Part shown: piece after piece, positions 47,431-59,856 of the stretch
Numbering within the stretch: the stretch's first letter is position 1
Layout of the letters: each line of letters opens with the position of its first letter
NCBI GenBank assembly: GCA_013368315.1
Contig: JAACJM010000336.1
Location: 1 to 64,000, forward strand
Origin: Tetrapyrgos nigripes
Taxonomy: Eukaryota; Basidiomycota; Agaricomycetes; Agaricales; Campanellaceae
DNA: 64,000 nucleotides
Direction of reading: 5' to 3'
Position numbers and translations under genes: made by a program
Notes under the pieces: model-generated
The model's input: the letters and a program-made list of their open reading frames with translations, nothing else
What the model was told of the DNA's origin: nothing
Database searches by the model: none

Positions 47431-48827
47431 AATCGTTCAGCCAATCGGAGCGAGAAGATTACGCATACACCCGTATGCCTCGTTCCAACGCCAAGCCATC
47501 TATTGGTGCGTGCTTGTCTCCATTGACAATCTGAACTCTTTCGTACTAGCTGCTCAACTTCGAACAGCTCTGTCCCTCAACCCAAATTTGTTCGTGGACA
47601 TTATGGGTAGTTATCGGAAGTGAGCACTTGAGCACGCCGCGTCAAGCTTATGTTCTCGATGTATACAACGGTCAACTTACGGTCATTGGTCCACAGAGGA
47701 AAAGCCGACTGTGGTGACATCGATATTCTAATCACTAGAGATACTGGGGATAGTAGAACTCATCAAGGTGTGTGGTTGCATTTCTTCAATTTGGCTTTCT
47801 CACTTCTACATTCCTATCGACTAATCCTACATATCAACAGGAATCCTCAAACGCCCCCAAAAAAACTCTCCCAAGCCAACATCTTGACTGAAGATCTTGT
47901 TCTCTCCGCAGACTATGACGACGAGGAAGCGATATATCGTTGATTGTGTCATTTACCCAATCTTCCTGGAGCGAGAAGGAGAATCAAATTTCTGTGTATG
48001 CCTTGGAAGAGCAGAGAAGCAGCGTTGTTGTATTATACGGCGAGTGCTCACTCTTAGCACATATGTGAGTCAGCGGTGGCTGGATGTTCTTACTCGCCTC
48101 TTCTCCTCTACCCCTCCACTCAAGACTCAACGCTCGCCCACGCGTTGACGTTTGACGTTTGCGCCATGTTTTGCTAACCAGTATGTGTACTTTACTCTGG
48201 GGAGATGATTTGGTGAGTCTAGCTTTTGGTTTATCACTCGGTACCATACGTGTTATACCAATTGATGACCGGCCAGTTTAATCGTTCAATCCACCTCAAA
48301 GCTCGACCTATGGGCTGCTTGCTCAATCAAAAGTAACTTTACGAAAAGGTCATTCGGGATCCCAAGACGGAAAAAAGTTGAATACAAAAGTTGGATGATG
48401 GTGAGTTTCACTTCCTGCGACGACGGATTCTTTCGACATCCTTCTCCTCCTCGTTGCCTCCTGTGTGTTTGGGTGACTCGGATTTTTGATTCATTTGGAT
48501 TGATTACTGACATGACGCTTTCAACCCTATCCAACAGGTATCCTAGTCGCAGCCAAAACTGAACAAGCTATCTTCGAGTACTTGAAGGTGAAATGCCAGG
48601 AACCGCACGAGAGAGTGAGGAATGTGAGTGTGGATATTGAACCTGTGGGGGGCGAGCGAGGTATGAGCTTGAGCTCGAGCGTAGAGGTGAAAGTAGAGGC
48701 AAGTGGGAGCGGAATTGGAAATTCAAAGGCGCATTGAAAGGCTCTGAGGGATGATAAAAATATGCCCATCGACGCTGGTTTTGACGATTATCATTATGAT
48801 TCGGAGAATGACTCGGATGGGAGGTGA
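47431..48827 (+). pseudogene. DNA polymerase X palm-thumb fragment, copy P6
   Basis: Same structure and lesions as P5: TGA after AIYR (47941-47943), Lys in place of the third catalytic Asp (RIKFLCMPW), TGA insert near 48380 and AH-stop near 48737. The TGCCTTGG near 48003 is intact here. The GDIDILITRDT metal-binding pair survives at about 47717-47745. Confidence 0.73.
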
Positions 48828-49623
48828 TTTCGAATTTTAACCTCAATGTGACCGTTAATGGGTCCCCAATTTAATAAATGGTTCAGTCTGCATCAAATAG
48901 TATCAGTAGTCTTTCTTCTATTGTACCTGTTTGTATCCCTACGCATATACCTAGAATAGTACTTGGTTTGTGCGAGAATGTGTAATATGTCTTTGTACTA
49001 ACACCAAAAAAAAAAGCCTTGAATCGTCGTCAAAGTCGAGCTCAAGAGCCTCACTCCGACTCTTGTTTGTTGATATCTACGGAACGACACGGAACAGCCT
49101 TTCCTTGGTCTTTCCAAGTCAACTTGGCGTTCACGAGTCCGACTGAGCAGGTAGATAAATACAAAATGCGAAATATCGAGGAGTAAACGTGTCCGACAGG
49201 TCGGTGGCTGGCCAACAATTGGAGCCGTCGTAACGTCTCAACAACTCAACTCATACCTCAAAGTCGAACTACCTTGACGACTCAACAATCCATACATAGT
49301 ACGTACAGCTGCAAAGACCATTGACGTCCATCAGAATTGCGTCTTGAAAGCCATGCATCTTCAACTATATGAATGCTACCAGCTCAGGACCAGGTTCATC
49401 CTTTTAGATACTTTCTAGTGCCTGTCGCATTATGTATCACAAATGTCGACATCATAGAAAGGTTTCAGACGACTTTGGCCTCATTGCATTGTTGGGATGA
49501 ACGAATAGATTGGCGAGCATGAAACTGAGAATAAAGAACAGATATGAGAAAGAGGAACAGAGCGATGTGTACTACAGACAGTGCGCGCTATTACTTTTCT
49601 TAGTATTGAAGTCCTGGCATCTC
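48828..49623. other. Intergenic between P6 and NLR E
   Basis: Conserved pre-NLR flank with an A-run at about 49005-49015. The TATA-like site is altered to TATATGAATGC (about 49367). No gene seen. Confidence 0.5.
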
Positions 49624-50024
49624 AAAATATATCTTATTTTCACCTTTGCTTGCTAAATGCTCATTGTCTTCAAACACTGAGCTGAGACCCCAATTCCCTT
49701 CATTGCAATTACTCGAGTTTGGTACCACAAGCTTCTCCAAGATGATACCTAGCTTCAAGCACGGACCGCTCAAAATGATGCCGTCAACGGCAAAGGCGCC
49801 ATCAGCTCAACTGAATAGAAGCAATCGGCAGCCGGCTCGGCGCCGGTTTCAAAACTTTGGGTTTCGCGCAAGTGATCAAATCCAAGTCACGCGCTCTGGA
49901 AACTTTCTGCACCGCGAAGAACTGAACCACCACAACGTCTACAAGGTACGTTGTTTTGATCTATAAAACGAATTCTGGGTTTCTGCGCAGTGCTGACTTG
50001 AGCCATAGAGCGTTATTGTTGAAT
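49624..50024 (+). promoter_or_regulatory. NLR E promoter and leader with uORF
   Basis: AATATATCTT near 49626, uORF ATG 49742, donor at 49945/49946 (204 nt), acceptor reading CATAGAG before CGTTATTG rather than CATATAG, which could shift the 3' splice site. ATG of the NLR at 50025. Confidence 0.4.
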
Positions 50025-53000
50025 ATGCCGAACATCTTCAGCAGGCAACGTAAGCCAAAACAGGAGGACGCAATTCCTTCTGGTTTTGATTGGAGTCATG
50101 CGAAGACTGCTCTATCACTGGCTGCCAGTGTGGGAAAGACAGCAGGAGTTCCTTATCTCGAGGGAGTTGCTGAAATAGCAATACAGATCATTGAAATTGT
50201 AGAGGTAGGATTGCTTTTCCATTTGTTGCTTCAATTTTGCTCAAGTTGGCAATAGACAATGAAGAAAAACAAAGAGGACTGCATCAGTATTGCAAGAGAT
50301 ATCACAGATTTGCTGGATGTGATCAAGGATATTATGGAGAGAGGAAGGAATATCAAGCAAAATGAGATCCTGATGAAAAATGTGCAAAAACTTGAAAGGT
50401 AGGAGATATCTTTTTACAATGAGTTAGTGTCTAAGGAAAGTGTTTGTTGCAGTGATTTGGGTATCATCAAAACGAAATTAGTCAAGATTAGCAACCGTAA
50501 AACAAAGTTTCATGTGACTAGTGATGCAGAAATTATAAAGGAGTGCAAAGGGAAGATCAGGGATTATATGGAGATCTTCAATGTAAGTAATTCTCAATTA
50601 ACAATTAATAAACATTATCTGAATTTCATCTTAAATATCAGACCAAAGCAAGTGTCAATATTTGGCAAAACACTGGAGAGATTTTGAAAGGCCAAGAAGA
50701 TCTCAAAGAGGCAATGGCTCACATTGCCAAGACTCATGATCAGTCTAATATTACGTATGAGTAAGTTTCCCTTTTCAAAAGCTGTATCCAAAATCGTGCT
50801 TATTTTTTCATCATTAAAGTGACCTCGAGAGAATCACTCCTACAGCGTCTCCAGTGTTCTTTGGCAGAGAAGAACTGGTGGCTGAAGGAGTTGACCACCT
50901 GGTTAACAATAGCCAAGCATTTCTGGCTATCCTTGGAGCAGGAGGAATTGGGAAAACATCTATTGCTCTGCATATCAACAATGTTCCACAAGTTAAGACC
51001 AAATTTGGAAAAGCATCATACTTTCTTCCTTGTGAAGTGTTGCCAGATGCAAAGTTATTGCTTCAAGGACTTATTCAGAGGTTGGGTATCGAGGTTGGAC
51101 AGGGTGAAAGTCAACACAAAAAGTTGGAAGATTATTTCAGGTTCAACACTCAATCAATCCTATTGATATTGGATAATTTTGAGACTCCCTGGAACCGTGA
51201 TCCATTGGGTATTGAAAATATTCTGGGAAAGTTAGCTTCATTTGTTCAGATTTCAATGATAGTTACAATGAGAGGATTAAATGGCCCAGGCCCTGTTGAG
51301 TGGAAGACATTGGGATCAGAAGATTCAATTCCACCTCTCACACCTGAATCAGCAAGCAAGGCTTTCTCAGCAATTTCTGGAAAACAAGAACTGAAGAAAA
51401 CAGGGGATAGTATTCAAGCAATACTGAAAAAACTTGACTATGTTCCACTTGCTATTACACTCATTGCTAAAAGGGCTAGGACTGTTCCTGTTGAATCACT
51501 GCTAAGAATGTGGGAACAAGGAAAAACGTCAATTCTGGTACAAGGAAACCAAGAAGGGAGATTAACAAGTGTTAATTATTCTATTGAACTGTCTAGAAGG
51601 CTGCTGAAGCCACTTGAAGCTGAACTTCTTGCAGTCATATCTTTTCTACCAGATGGGGTTGCAGATTGGGCTGCAAATCTTCCTATGATGTTGTCAGGAT
51701 GGAAACAGTTGGATGAGTCAATTAGCACATTGCTAGAAACCTCTCTAGTTTACAGTCAAAACAAAACCATCAAGACTTTGGCTCCTATTCGTGAATATAT
51801 CAATGGGACTGGGATGAATATCCAGATAGGAATTGGACTACTAGAATCTTTCTATGTATCCTGGCTTAAAAAGCTTTCTGGCACAACACAGGAAAAGCAA
51901 GACCAGATTCAAGCTCATATCCTAAATATTACAAAGATACTCACTAAGCAGGCCAGCTCTCTTACTGAGACACTTGATATTGAAGCTCTGGATATCCTGA
52001 CTGATTTCACAAAGTTTTACCCATTGACACTTGATCTGCTCAATAATATTCTGGATAAATGTGATGGACTTGATCAAAAACACAAAGTTGAGCTAAGGTT
52101 CTGGAGACTGGGTATGCTAATGTGGTTAGCCATGTGGCAAGAAGCTGAGATGGAAGCCAAAGGAATGGAACAGAGTATGCAAAATGATCTTAAATCTCAT
52201 GCAAGAGTGATGCGACAGCTGGCAGACATGTATCGATTGCAAAGCAAATACACTGAAGCCACTGAGATGCTGATCAGAGCCAAAGATCAGTTTGAACAAA
52301 TTGGAGATCAGTGGGGGGCTGCTCAGTGTCTGCGAAGGCTGGGCAATATCTATCAAATGCAAAGCAAATACACTGAAGCCACTGAGATGTTGACCAAAGC
52401 CCAAGATCAGTTTGAACAAATTGGAGATCAGCTGGGGGCTGCTGAGTCTCTGCAAGGCCTGGGAGAAATTTATCGAATGCAAAACAAATACACTGAAGCT
52501 GCTGAGATGGTGACCAAAGCCAAAGATCAGTTCGAACAAATTGGAGATCAGCTGGGAGCTGCTCAGTCTTTGCAAAGGCTGGGAGAAATCTATCGAATGC
52601 AAAGCAAAAACACTGAAGCTGCTGAGATGCTGACTACAGCCAAAGATCAGTTTGAACAAATTGGAGATCAGCGGGGAGTGACTCAGTGTCTGCGAAGTCT
52701 GGGAGACATTTATCGAATGCAAAGCAAATACACTGAGGCTGCTGAGATGGTGACTACAGCCAAAGATCAGTTTGAACAAATTGGAGATCAGCTGGGAGCT
52801 GCTCAATGTCTACAACACCTGGGCACGATCCATGTCGACCAGGCCAATTATACTCAGGCTGTTGCAGTGCTACTTATGGCTAAAGCTCAGTTTGAAAAGA
52901 TTGGGAACCCAGATGGAGTTGCAAACTGTATGTATGACCTGGGAAATTCTTACAGAATGCAAGGACTATATGAAGACGCAAAATCTGCCCTTGCAGATGC

Positions 53001-53214
53001 AATCTTGACCTTCCAGAACCTTGGAGATCTCTGTTACACTGGATGGTGTTTGTATGAGTATGGCCTGATTTTCAGGGATGAACATCAATATTCAGAGGCT
53101 AGAACGAAGTTTGAAGAGGCTCTAGATACTTTTGCTTCTCATGGAGAGTTACAGAATCAAGTTGATATGTGTAATAAGCGATTAGCTTCCCTCAATAAGT
53201 TGGAGCGAGCTTAA
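50025..53214 (+). CDS. NLR E: MLKL-like/NB-ARC/TPR protein, intact
   Basis: Exons 50025-50204, 50256-50398, 50453-50582, 50642-50760 and 50820-53214 encode 988 residues without interruption. Type II head (SHAKTALSLAASVGKTAGV, residues about 20-190) joined to a type I switch: P-loop GAGGIGKT 230-237, Walker B LLILDN to about 310, VTMRGLNGPGPVEW, DYVPLAITLIAKRARTV near 397-412, VISFLPDGVADW and LAPIREYI. TPR array of eight units from residue 658. It is the same head/switch combination as NLR B but with Lys at B's stop position, so it shows what B would encode. The 3' end and downstream DNA are also B-like. Predicted cytosolic receptor with a membrane- or cell-death-directed head; ligand unknown. 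Confidence 0.88.
52219..53178 (+). repeat. TPR-coding 120-bp tandem array in NLR E (8 units)
   Basis: Units at 52219, 52339, 52459, 52579, 52699, 52819, 52939 and 53059. Units 1-5 are near-copies with changes such as LADMYRLQ, LGNIYQMQ, KNTEAAEML and GDQRGVTQCLRS. Units 6-8 are the conserved cap. Confidence 0.9.
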
Positions 53215-55084
53215 GACATCAGTTGAAGCATTGACTTCAGTGATTTCTTCAATTGTAATATTGTGTAAAATCTGTCACTGAATAAAAGTAAACCTCAATA
53301 TATAGAACATTTTGAGATTGTGTTTTCTCTTTTAAATTTAAAGAAACTGGATTACCATACTATGAACTGAATGTGCTGATGCTTTTGGCAATAAACAATT
53401 GCAATTTGTGTGATAACTTTTAGTTGTTGGCTCTTGGTTTCAAATTTTGAGTCAAAAATAAAAAAAATATTTATCTTCAAAGTGTGATTCAGGTATTTAA
53501 ATTTAGCAATAAGGTTGGTTGCTCACGTCTGATACTGATTTTTTTCGGATGGGTAGTACAAGGGAAACGCTGTTGAGGCCATCCTTTTAAGGAATTACTT
53601 CAAAATGTAGCCACTGAGCCAGCCCCCCCACCAACAAAACCAAAACTAAAAGTTGTAAGTACTAAGGAACTTAGAACAAAGGAAGGAAGGAGTTGATATC
53701 TCCAAGATAAGTATCTTGATTCTCAGTAATTGTAAGAAGGCTGCCTAACCACCATCACCCTGGCAGCATGGCAAGTTGACGTGGCAAGTGGTGGCAAAGT
53801 GGCATGGGGCTCTCAATGATCTGGTCCATGGTCATCTCCAGGTCCTCTTTGACTCCTCTGACTCAGGGGGGGAGGGGGGAAATCTAGGAGAGTGGAAATC
53901 TAAGCGAACAAGTTGGTAATTACTAATGTTAAATGATGGGGAATCTGGATTGGAACTTGATGTTAGCGGAAAGCTGACATACAACTGATATTCAGAATCA
54001 TGCTATTGGGAGGGGGAAGGCTGATGTGACTGAAAACTAAAATGCAACTTCTACAGTGGTTGTGTAATATAATGCCACGGTAATGCCAAGTCCAATTCCG
54101 TCTCGGTCTGTCTCCAGAGTCTGAATCCCCAGAATGGTCTAAGCATCCAAAGTTGATGTGAAAAAGTTACTCAATTCCAACCCAATAATCCCAATCCCAA
54201 TTCCAAATTATCCAGGATCCTATTCATACATACTGGTACGTACTACAATTTTCAACCATTGCCCGAGCTTCTGAGGCCGAGCGAGTGGCCACTGGTCTTG
54301 CAATGTCTAACTTGCGCTTCAGGAATAGTCTGACTCTGTTGATAGTCTGAGTCGGGTAGTCTTGGCGTAGGTTCAACACAAAGGTATTAGTGCTCGCAAC
54401 ACACGTCCCCAATGCATCCCAGTATAACATATAATGTATAGCAAATGTATACGGAAAATTTAAGCACCCGCAAAGATTCAAGACCGCAAATGATAAGACC
54501 GGACCACCTGTACTGCAAGACGTGCACTTGACATGGACAAAAGAACTTGGAATGAATTGAGATTTGAGAACACTGAAAAGAGAATTTCAGCTCTTCCAAG
54601 TCAGCTATTCAGGAATCAGCAAGTACTAATTGAAATGTGTAATTATAAGGAAGGAAGAGTTGAGGAAGAGAGCCAAAGGATGCGACGTGTCGACACATAC
54701 AATGACTCTACCGGAGAAGTAGTTTGAGGTATACCACATACTTTTTGGGGAAACTGCTGAAACTTGGTCACACTCGTCTCAGGATGATTTCATTTATCAT
54801 TATGTATGTACACCACCGTTACCACACGTAGCACGTCGTAACACGCTTGGAACATGCACGTTAACCCCTCGTAACTCCAAGTTACTGACGAAGTGAAAAG
54901 AAAGTCACAATCACAAAACATCTACAGAACAGAAGAAGACCAAAGTATAGTATACGCATATCGTCACGGTCAGCCGTCCATCCTTCTACTGGGTACCCCT
55001 ATCAGCTATCTCCCCTTCACCTACGTCCAACCAAATCATCTCCCATCTAACCCCCACCACTAGAAAACATACTGCACAGTTAGA
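53215..55084. other. 3' region of NLR E and V9 3' flank
   Basis: 53215-54160 nearly identical to 20158-21100. G-rich tract GGGGGGGAGGGGGG near 53867-53880. 54165-54950 is the V 3'-flank segment. No gene recognised. Confidence 0.55.
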
Positions 55085-56440
55085 AACACCCAACCCCCCC
55101 TCCAAAGCCTTTACAATACCAAGCGCTGCTCCAGCCGCTAACCCACCAACGAGTAGAGTCGACACTGCACCCCAAACGATACCTTTCCAGACGCCGAGGG
55201 TAGAGTTGGATGTGTATGCTCCGGTAACCTGTTTGAAGTTGAGTTAGCGGTTGGTTTGGGTTTGAGTTTGCGTGGAAGTGTGAGTGTTAGATGAAAGTTT
55301 GGCAGGGAGGGGGCGGGGGGATAGAGAATAAACAAGATAAAGGCGGGAAAGATGAGAAAGGGTAGGGGGAAGCAAAGAGGGGAAGAAAACGAAGGCCCAA
55401 CAAACGCAAAAACGCACAAACGCACCAAGGTGAGGACCGGAGAGTGGAGTAGAGTAGAAATACCGATTGCTTACCTGAGTCTTAATCGCACCAAACACCA
55501 ACAGCACCACTCCCATCACCACACACGAGTAAATCAACGTCGTCGAAGCTTGAGGTATGAAGAAGTATGGGAACAGCGGGACAAGTCCACCAATAAGGTA
55601 TCCGAGTCCAATGGTGAAGGCGGAGATGTAGAGGCGGGAGGTGGGGACTTCCTGCGAACGGAAAAGAGGATTAGTAACAAGGAGAGGGAAAACAACGAAG
55701 AAACACCAACCCAACCCCTGCCCAAACTTGAGCAAAAACGCCGTCAAACCCACATCCTTACTTCACCTCAACGCCTTCGCAGCAGCCCTACAAGTCCCCT
55801 CATCAACGCCCACAGGCCCAAGCATCTCGCCAGCACAACTTCTGATTACCCGAGCCGCTGTTTGGTTTTTCAAATACCGGTAATGATCGTGCTCAGCTTA
55901 AGAAGCGAGGAATCCGCCTATACCCATGGATATGGCTCCAGTGATGAGTATGGCTACACCGCCAGGGCGACCAGGCGGGATGTGCCTAGGGAGGAGAGGC
56001 CGGCAGTTAGGGCAAAGGGGACAGTAAGGCCGTCGGAGAGACTGATGATGCTGGGAGGGGTTAAAAAGGCGAGGTGAGTAAAGGTTTCGAAAACGGCCAG
56101 CATGGAGGAGGGCAAAAAAGCGACTCACACATCCCTAACAACATCTGGATCAATCAATGTCCGCCTTCAGCTCTTTACAACAAATCTCATGATAATCTAT
56201 CTTCGAGTTTCTTGCGTATTTCGCTGTGAGCGGTGTTGTTTCCGAGTCGGTGGCGATAGAGTTGTAGATAGGCGACATAGGGGATGCTACGTTGGGTTGC
56301 TGGGACGGCGAATGGGTATGCTAGGTGCGTGTGCGTTGGTGATGTCGTTCACGGTGAGATGGTGTTTCGGTGGAGCATATTGCGTGTTACGGCTCTGGTT
56401 GAAGTTGACGAGATTGGTGGTAGTGCTGCACAAGACGTCC
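55085..56440 (-). pseudogene. CCC1/VIT1-like iron transporter, copy V9 (subtype a)
   Basis: Close to V1. Carries the same TAA within FLASQAE (about 55899), the same in-frame deletion giving SCAGEMLGPVGVDEG, and the 4-nt duplication at the exon 1 end (about 56152). Exon 3 reads VPTSRLYISAFTIGLGYLIGG, and the short GTAGA repeat sits in the next intron (about 55445-55458). Exon 1 is shortened near 56450, where the sequence joins CTAGAGCCGAGCAC. The sharing of lesions with V1 makes these two sister copies at opposite ends of the window. Confidence 0.67.
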
Positions 56441-57114
56441 GTGAAGTCAGCGATATTGGGCTAGAGCCGAGCACACTGCTGACAGTGACGGCGACATTGA
56501 TGAGGAAGAAGCAAATCAGTGACCACGACGCTGTCCGGAACAGTCATTACTGTGGCAAATGACGTTAACGTCCTGAGCAAGAGAAAGACTGCTTGGTTCA
56601 CCGCCGACTGGTCTCCGAGTCTACCATCTCACACACCCTACTCCGTAACTCCATGTGTACAGTACCAGGATGAGTTAAAGAACCCAGCCCAAACTTGGCC
56701 CAATCCCATAGGACGTGACGCATCGACATGTACGATCAACGGCGGAGACTAATACTATGTACACCAGATACTTTTGGGGGGAGACTTCATCACACTCGAG
56801 GTTCACAGGACAATTTCGTTGCAAGGATTATGCATACTATCATTATGTATGTACACTACCGCTAACTCAACACTACTGCTACCCCACGTAACACGCTCAT
56901 AACGCCTACACCGGAGAGAAAGAGTCACAAAACAGAAATTTGCAAAAAATAAATAAATCAAAGGTATGGCAGATGTGTCTCGTCAGCTTTCCGTCCATCT
57001 ACCGGGTACTCCTACCCGCTATCACCCTCCTGCCTCTCCCATCTCTCCACCAACATCAACACAAGGCAAGTAACAAAGGTAACACAAACATACTAGGCAT
57101 TGGACGCCAGCAAC
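56441..57114. other. Spacer between V9 and V10, shortened
   Basis: Similar to 33126-34393 but about 600 bp shorter: it jumps from CCATGTGTACAGTACCAGG (about 56652) to the GAACCCAGCCCAAACTTGGC block (about 56680). No gene supported. Confidence 0.48.
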
Positions 57115-58431
57115 CTACTCCCCACCCCCCTCCAAAGCTTTTACAATCACAAACACCGCTCTAGCCGCTAAACCCACCAACGAGTAGAGTCGACACTGCA
57201 CCCCAAGCGATACCTTTCCAGACGCCAAGGGTAGAGTTGGATGTGTATGCTCCAGTGACCTGTTTACGTGCGTGTTAGATGAAGGTTTGGCAGAGGGGGA
57301 TAGAGGATAGAAGAGGATAAAGGCGAGACGGTAAAGAAGATAAAGGCGAGAAGATAAAGAAGATAAAGGCGAGAAAATAAAGAAGATAAAGGCGAGAAGA
57401 TAAAGAAGATAAAGGCGAAAAAGGATAGGGGAAATAAAAGCACAAAGGCGAGGATCGGAGAGGATAGCAGAGTAGAGTAGAGTAAAGTAGAGTAAAGTAG
57501 AAATATCGATCACTTCCCTGAGGCTTAATCGCATCAAACACCAATAACACCACTCCCGTCACCACACACGAGTAGACCAACGCTGTCGAAGCTTGAGGTA
57601 TGAAGAAGTATGGGAACAGCGGGATAAGTCCACCAATGAGGTATCCGAGTCCAATGGTGAAGACGGAGATGTAGAGGCAGGGGGTGGGGACTTCTGTCGG
57701 ATCAAAGGGAAAAGAGGGTTAGTAAATGGATAATGAAGAGAGTGTAAAGGGAGATAAAGAGATACCCACCCAACCCCTGCCCAAACTTGAGCAAAAGTGC
57801 CGTCAACCCCACATCCTTACTCCACCTCAAACCCCCTCCCGTCTCCTCAAACCTCTGTCTCTGTTCCGGAGTCCCGCCCTCCCTCAACGCCTTCACAACA
57901 GCTCTACAAGTCCCTTCACCAACGCTCACAGGCCCCAAAACATCCTCAACCTCTCCAACTCACCAGCACAACTCCTGATTACCCAAGACGCTGTTTGGTT
58001 TTTCAAGTACCGGTAATGATCGTGCTCGGCTTGGGAGGCGAGGAATTCGCCTATACCCACGGATATGGCTCCAGCGATGAGCTCGGAGACGAGGGGGGAT
58101 GCACCTAGAGAGGAGAGCCCAGCGGTTACAGCGAAGGGGACGGTGAGGCCGATGAGGCCGATGAGGCTGGGAAGGTGTGAAAGACGGGGTGAGTAAGGGT
58201 TTGGAAAACGGCGAGGATGCTTCACCTCTTCAAGTACGAAAAAGCGACTCACACATCCCTAACAACGTCCGCCTTCAGCTCTTTACAACAAATCCCATCT
58301 GCTCTAGAATTCCTTGCGCATTTCGCTGTGAGCGGTGTTGTTTCCGAGTCGGGGATGCCACGTTGTTGTTTGTGGTTGTTGGGACGGCGAATGGGTACGC
58401 TGGATGCGTTGACATTGACATTGAGTGACAA
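57115..58431 (-). pseudogene. CCC1/VIT1-like iron transporter, copy V10 (subtype b, with start codon)
   Basis: Exon 1 58431-58253 begins MSLNVNVNASSVPIRRPNN and ends LKADVVRDV. Exon 2 58166-57770 starts LIGLIGLTVPFAVTAGLSSLG. Exon 3 has VPTPCLYISVFTIGLGYLIGG. Exon 4 ends KALEGGGE-stop at 57115. It is the only b copy with an in-frame ATG. It is broken by a 4-nt loss where others read EMEREVEEVLGPVG (about 57940-57955; same lesion as V3), and the exon 3 donor is changed from CTTACC to CTTCCC (about 57513, minus-strand GGGAAG instead of GTAAG). Intron 3 holds a minisatellite. Confidence 0.67.
57316..57425. repeat. 23-bp minisatellite, about 4.5 copies
   Basis: Units at 57316, 57339, 57362, 57385 and a partial at 57408, consensus GATAAAGGCGAGAAGAT plus AAAGAA, all purine-rich on the plus strand. 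It lies in intron 3 of V10 and is single-copy (GATAAAGGCG) at the same place in the other V genes. Confidence 0.88.
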
Positions 58432-58460
58432 GTCTATGACATAATTCCCCTTCCTTTTAG

Positions 58461-59856
58461 AATCGTTCAGCCAATCGGAGCGAGAGGATTATGCATACAC
58501 CCGTATGCCTCGTTCCGAAGCCTAAACCGTATCAGTGCGTGCTTGTCTCCATTGACAATCTGAATTCTTTCGTACTAGCTGCTCAACTTCGAACAGCTCT
58601 GTCCCTCAACACAAATTTGTTCATGGAGATTATGGGTAGTTATTGGAGGTGAGCACTTGAGCACGCCGCGTCAAGCTTATGTTCTCGATGTATACAACGG
58701 TCAACTTACGGTCATTGGTCCACAGAGGAAAAGCCGACTGTGGTGACATCGATATTCTAATCACTAGAGATACTGCGGATGGTAGAACTCATCAAGGTGT
58801 GTGGTTGCATTTCTTCAATTTGGCTTTCTCACTTCTACATTCCTATCGACTAATCCTACATATCAACAGGAATCCTCAAACGCCCCCAAAAAAACTCTCC
58901 CAAGCCAACATCTTGACTGAAGATCTTGTTCTCTCCGCAGACTATGACGACGAGGAAGCGATATATCGTTGATTGTGTCATTTACCCAATCTTCCTGGAG
59001 CGAGAAGGAGAATCAAATTTCTGTGTATGCCTTGGAAGAGCAGAGAAGCAGCGTTGTTGTATTATACGGCGAGTGCTCACTCTTAGCACATATGTGAGTC
59101 AGCGGTGGCTGGATGTTCTTACTCGCCTCTTCTCCTCTACCCCTCCACTCAACACTCAACGCTCGCCCACGCGTTGACGTTTGACGTTTGCGCCATGTTT
59201 TGCTAACCAGTATGTGTACTTTACTCTGGGGAGATGATTTGGTGAGTCTAGCTTTTGGTTTATCACTCGGTACCATACGTGTTATACCAATTGATGACCG
59301 GCCAGTTTAATCGTTCAATCCACCTCAAAGCTCGACCTATGGGCTGCTTGCTCAATCAAAAGTAACTCTACGAAAAGGTCATTCGGGATCCCAAGACGGA
59401 AAAAAGTTGAATACAAAAGTTGGATGATGGTGAGTTTCACTTCCTGCGACGACGGGTTCTTTCGACATCCTTCTCCTCCTCGTTGCCTCCTGTGTGTTTG
59501 GGTGACTCGGATTTTTGATTCATTTGGATTGATTACTGACATGACGCTTTCAACCCTATCCAACAGGTATCCTAGTCGCAGCCAAAACTGAACAAGCTAT
59601 CTTCGAGTACTTGAAGGTGAAATGCCAGGAACCGCACGAGAGAGTGAGGAATGTGAGTGTGGATATTGAACCTGTGGGGGGCGAGCGAGGTATGAGCTTG
59701 AGCTCGAGCGTAGAGGTGAAAGCAGAGACAAGTGGGAGCGGAATTGGAAATGCAAAGGCGCATTGGAAGGCTCTGAGGGATGTTAACAATATGCCCATCG
59801 ACGCTGGTTTTGACGATTATCATTATGATTCGGAGAATGACTCGGATGGGAGGTGA
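58461..59856 (+). pseudogene. DNA polymerase X palm-thumb fragment, copy P7 (best thumb)
   Basis: Exon blocks: about 58461-58536, 58579-58648 (MGSYWR, Arg to Trp), 58726-58796 (GKADCGDIDILITRDTADG), and from 58870 LKRPQKNSPK-like then LTEDLVLSADYDDEEA. The final exon (about 59569-59856) is fully open: ILVAAKTEQAIFEYLKVKC, EPHERVRNVSVDIEPVGG, with the tryptophan that is a stop in P2-P6, ending YDSENDSDGR. Lesions: TAA after EA (about 58522), TGA after AIYR (58970-58972), and Lys for the third catalytic Asp. Family X polymerases fill gaps in base excision repair and end joining. This fragment lacks the lyase and BRCT parts and cannot do so. Confidence 0.76.

Larger units (their letters stand above)
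43380..48950. repeat. Long near-identical block, module E copy
   Basis: Partner of 31680-37240. The NLR genes on either side (D and E) differ much more, so the block reflects either recent duplication with later NLR exchange or local gene conversion. Confidence 0.85.
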
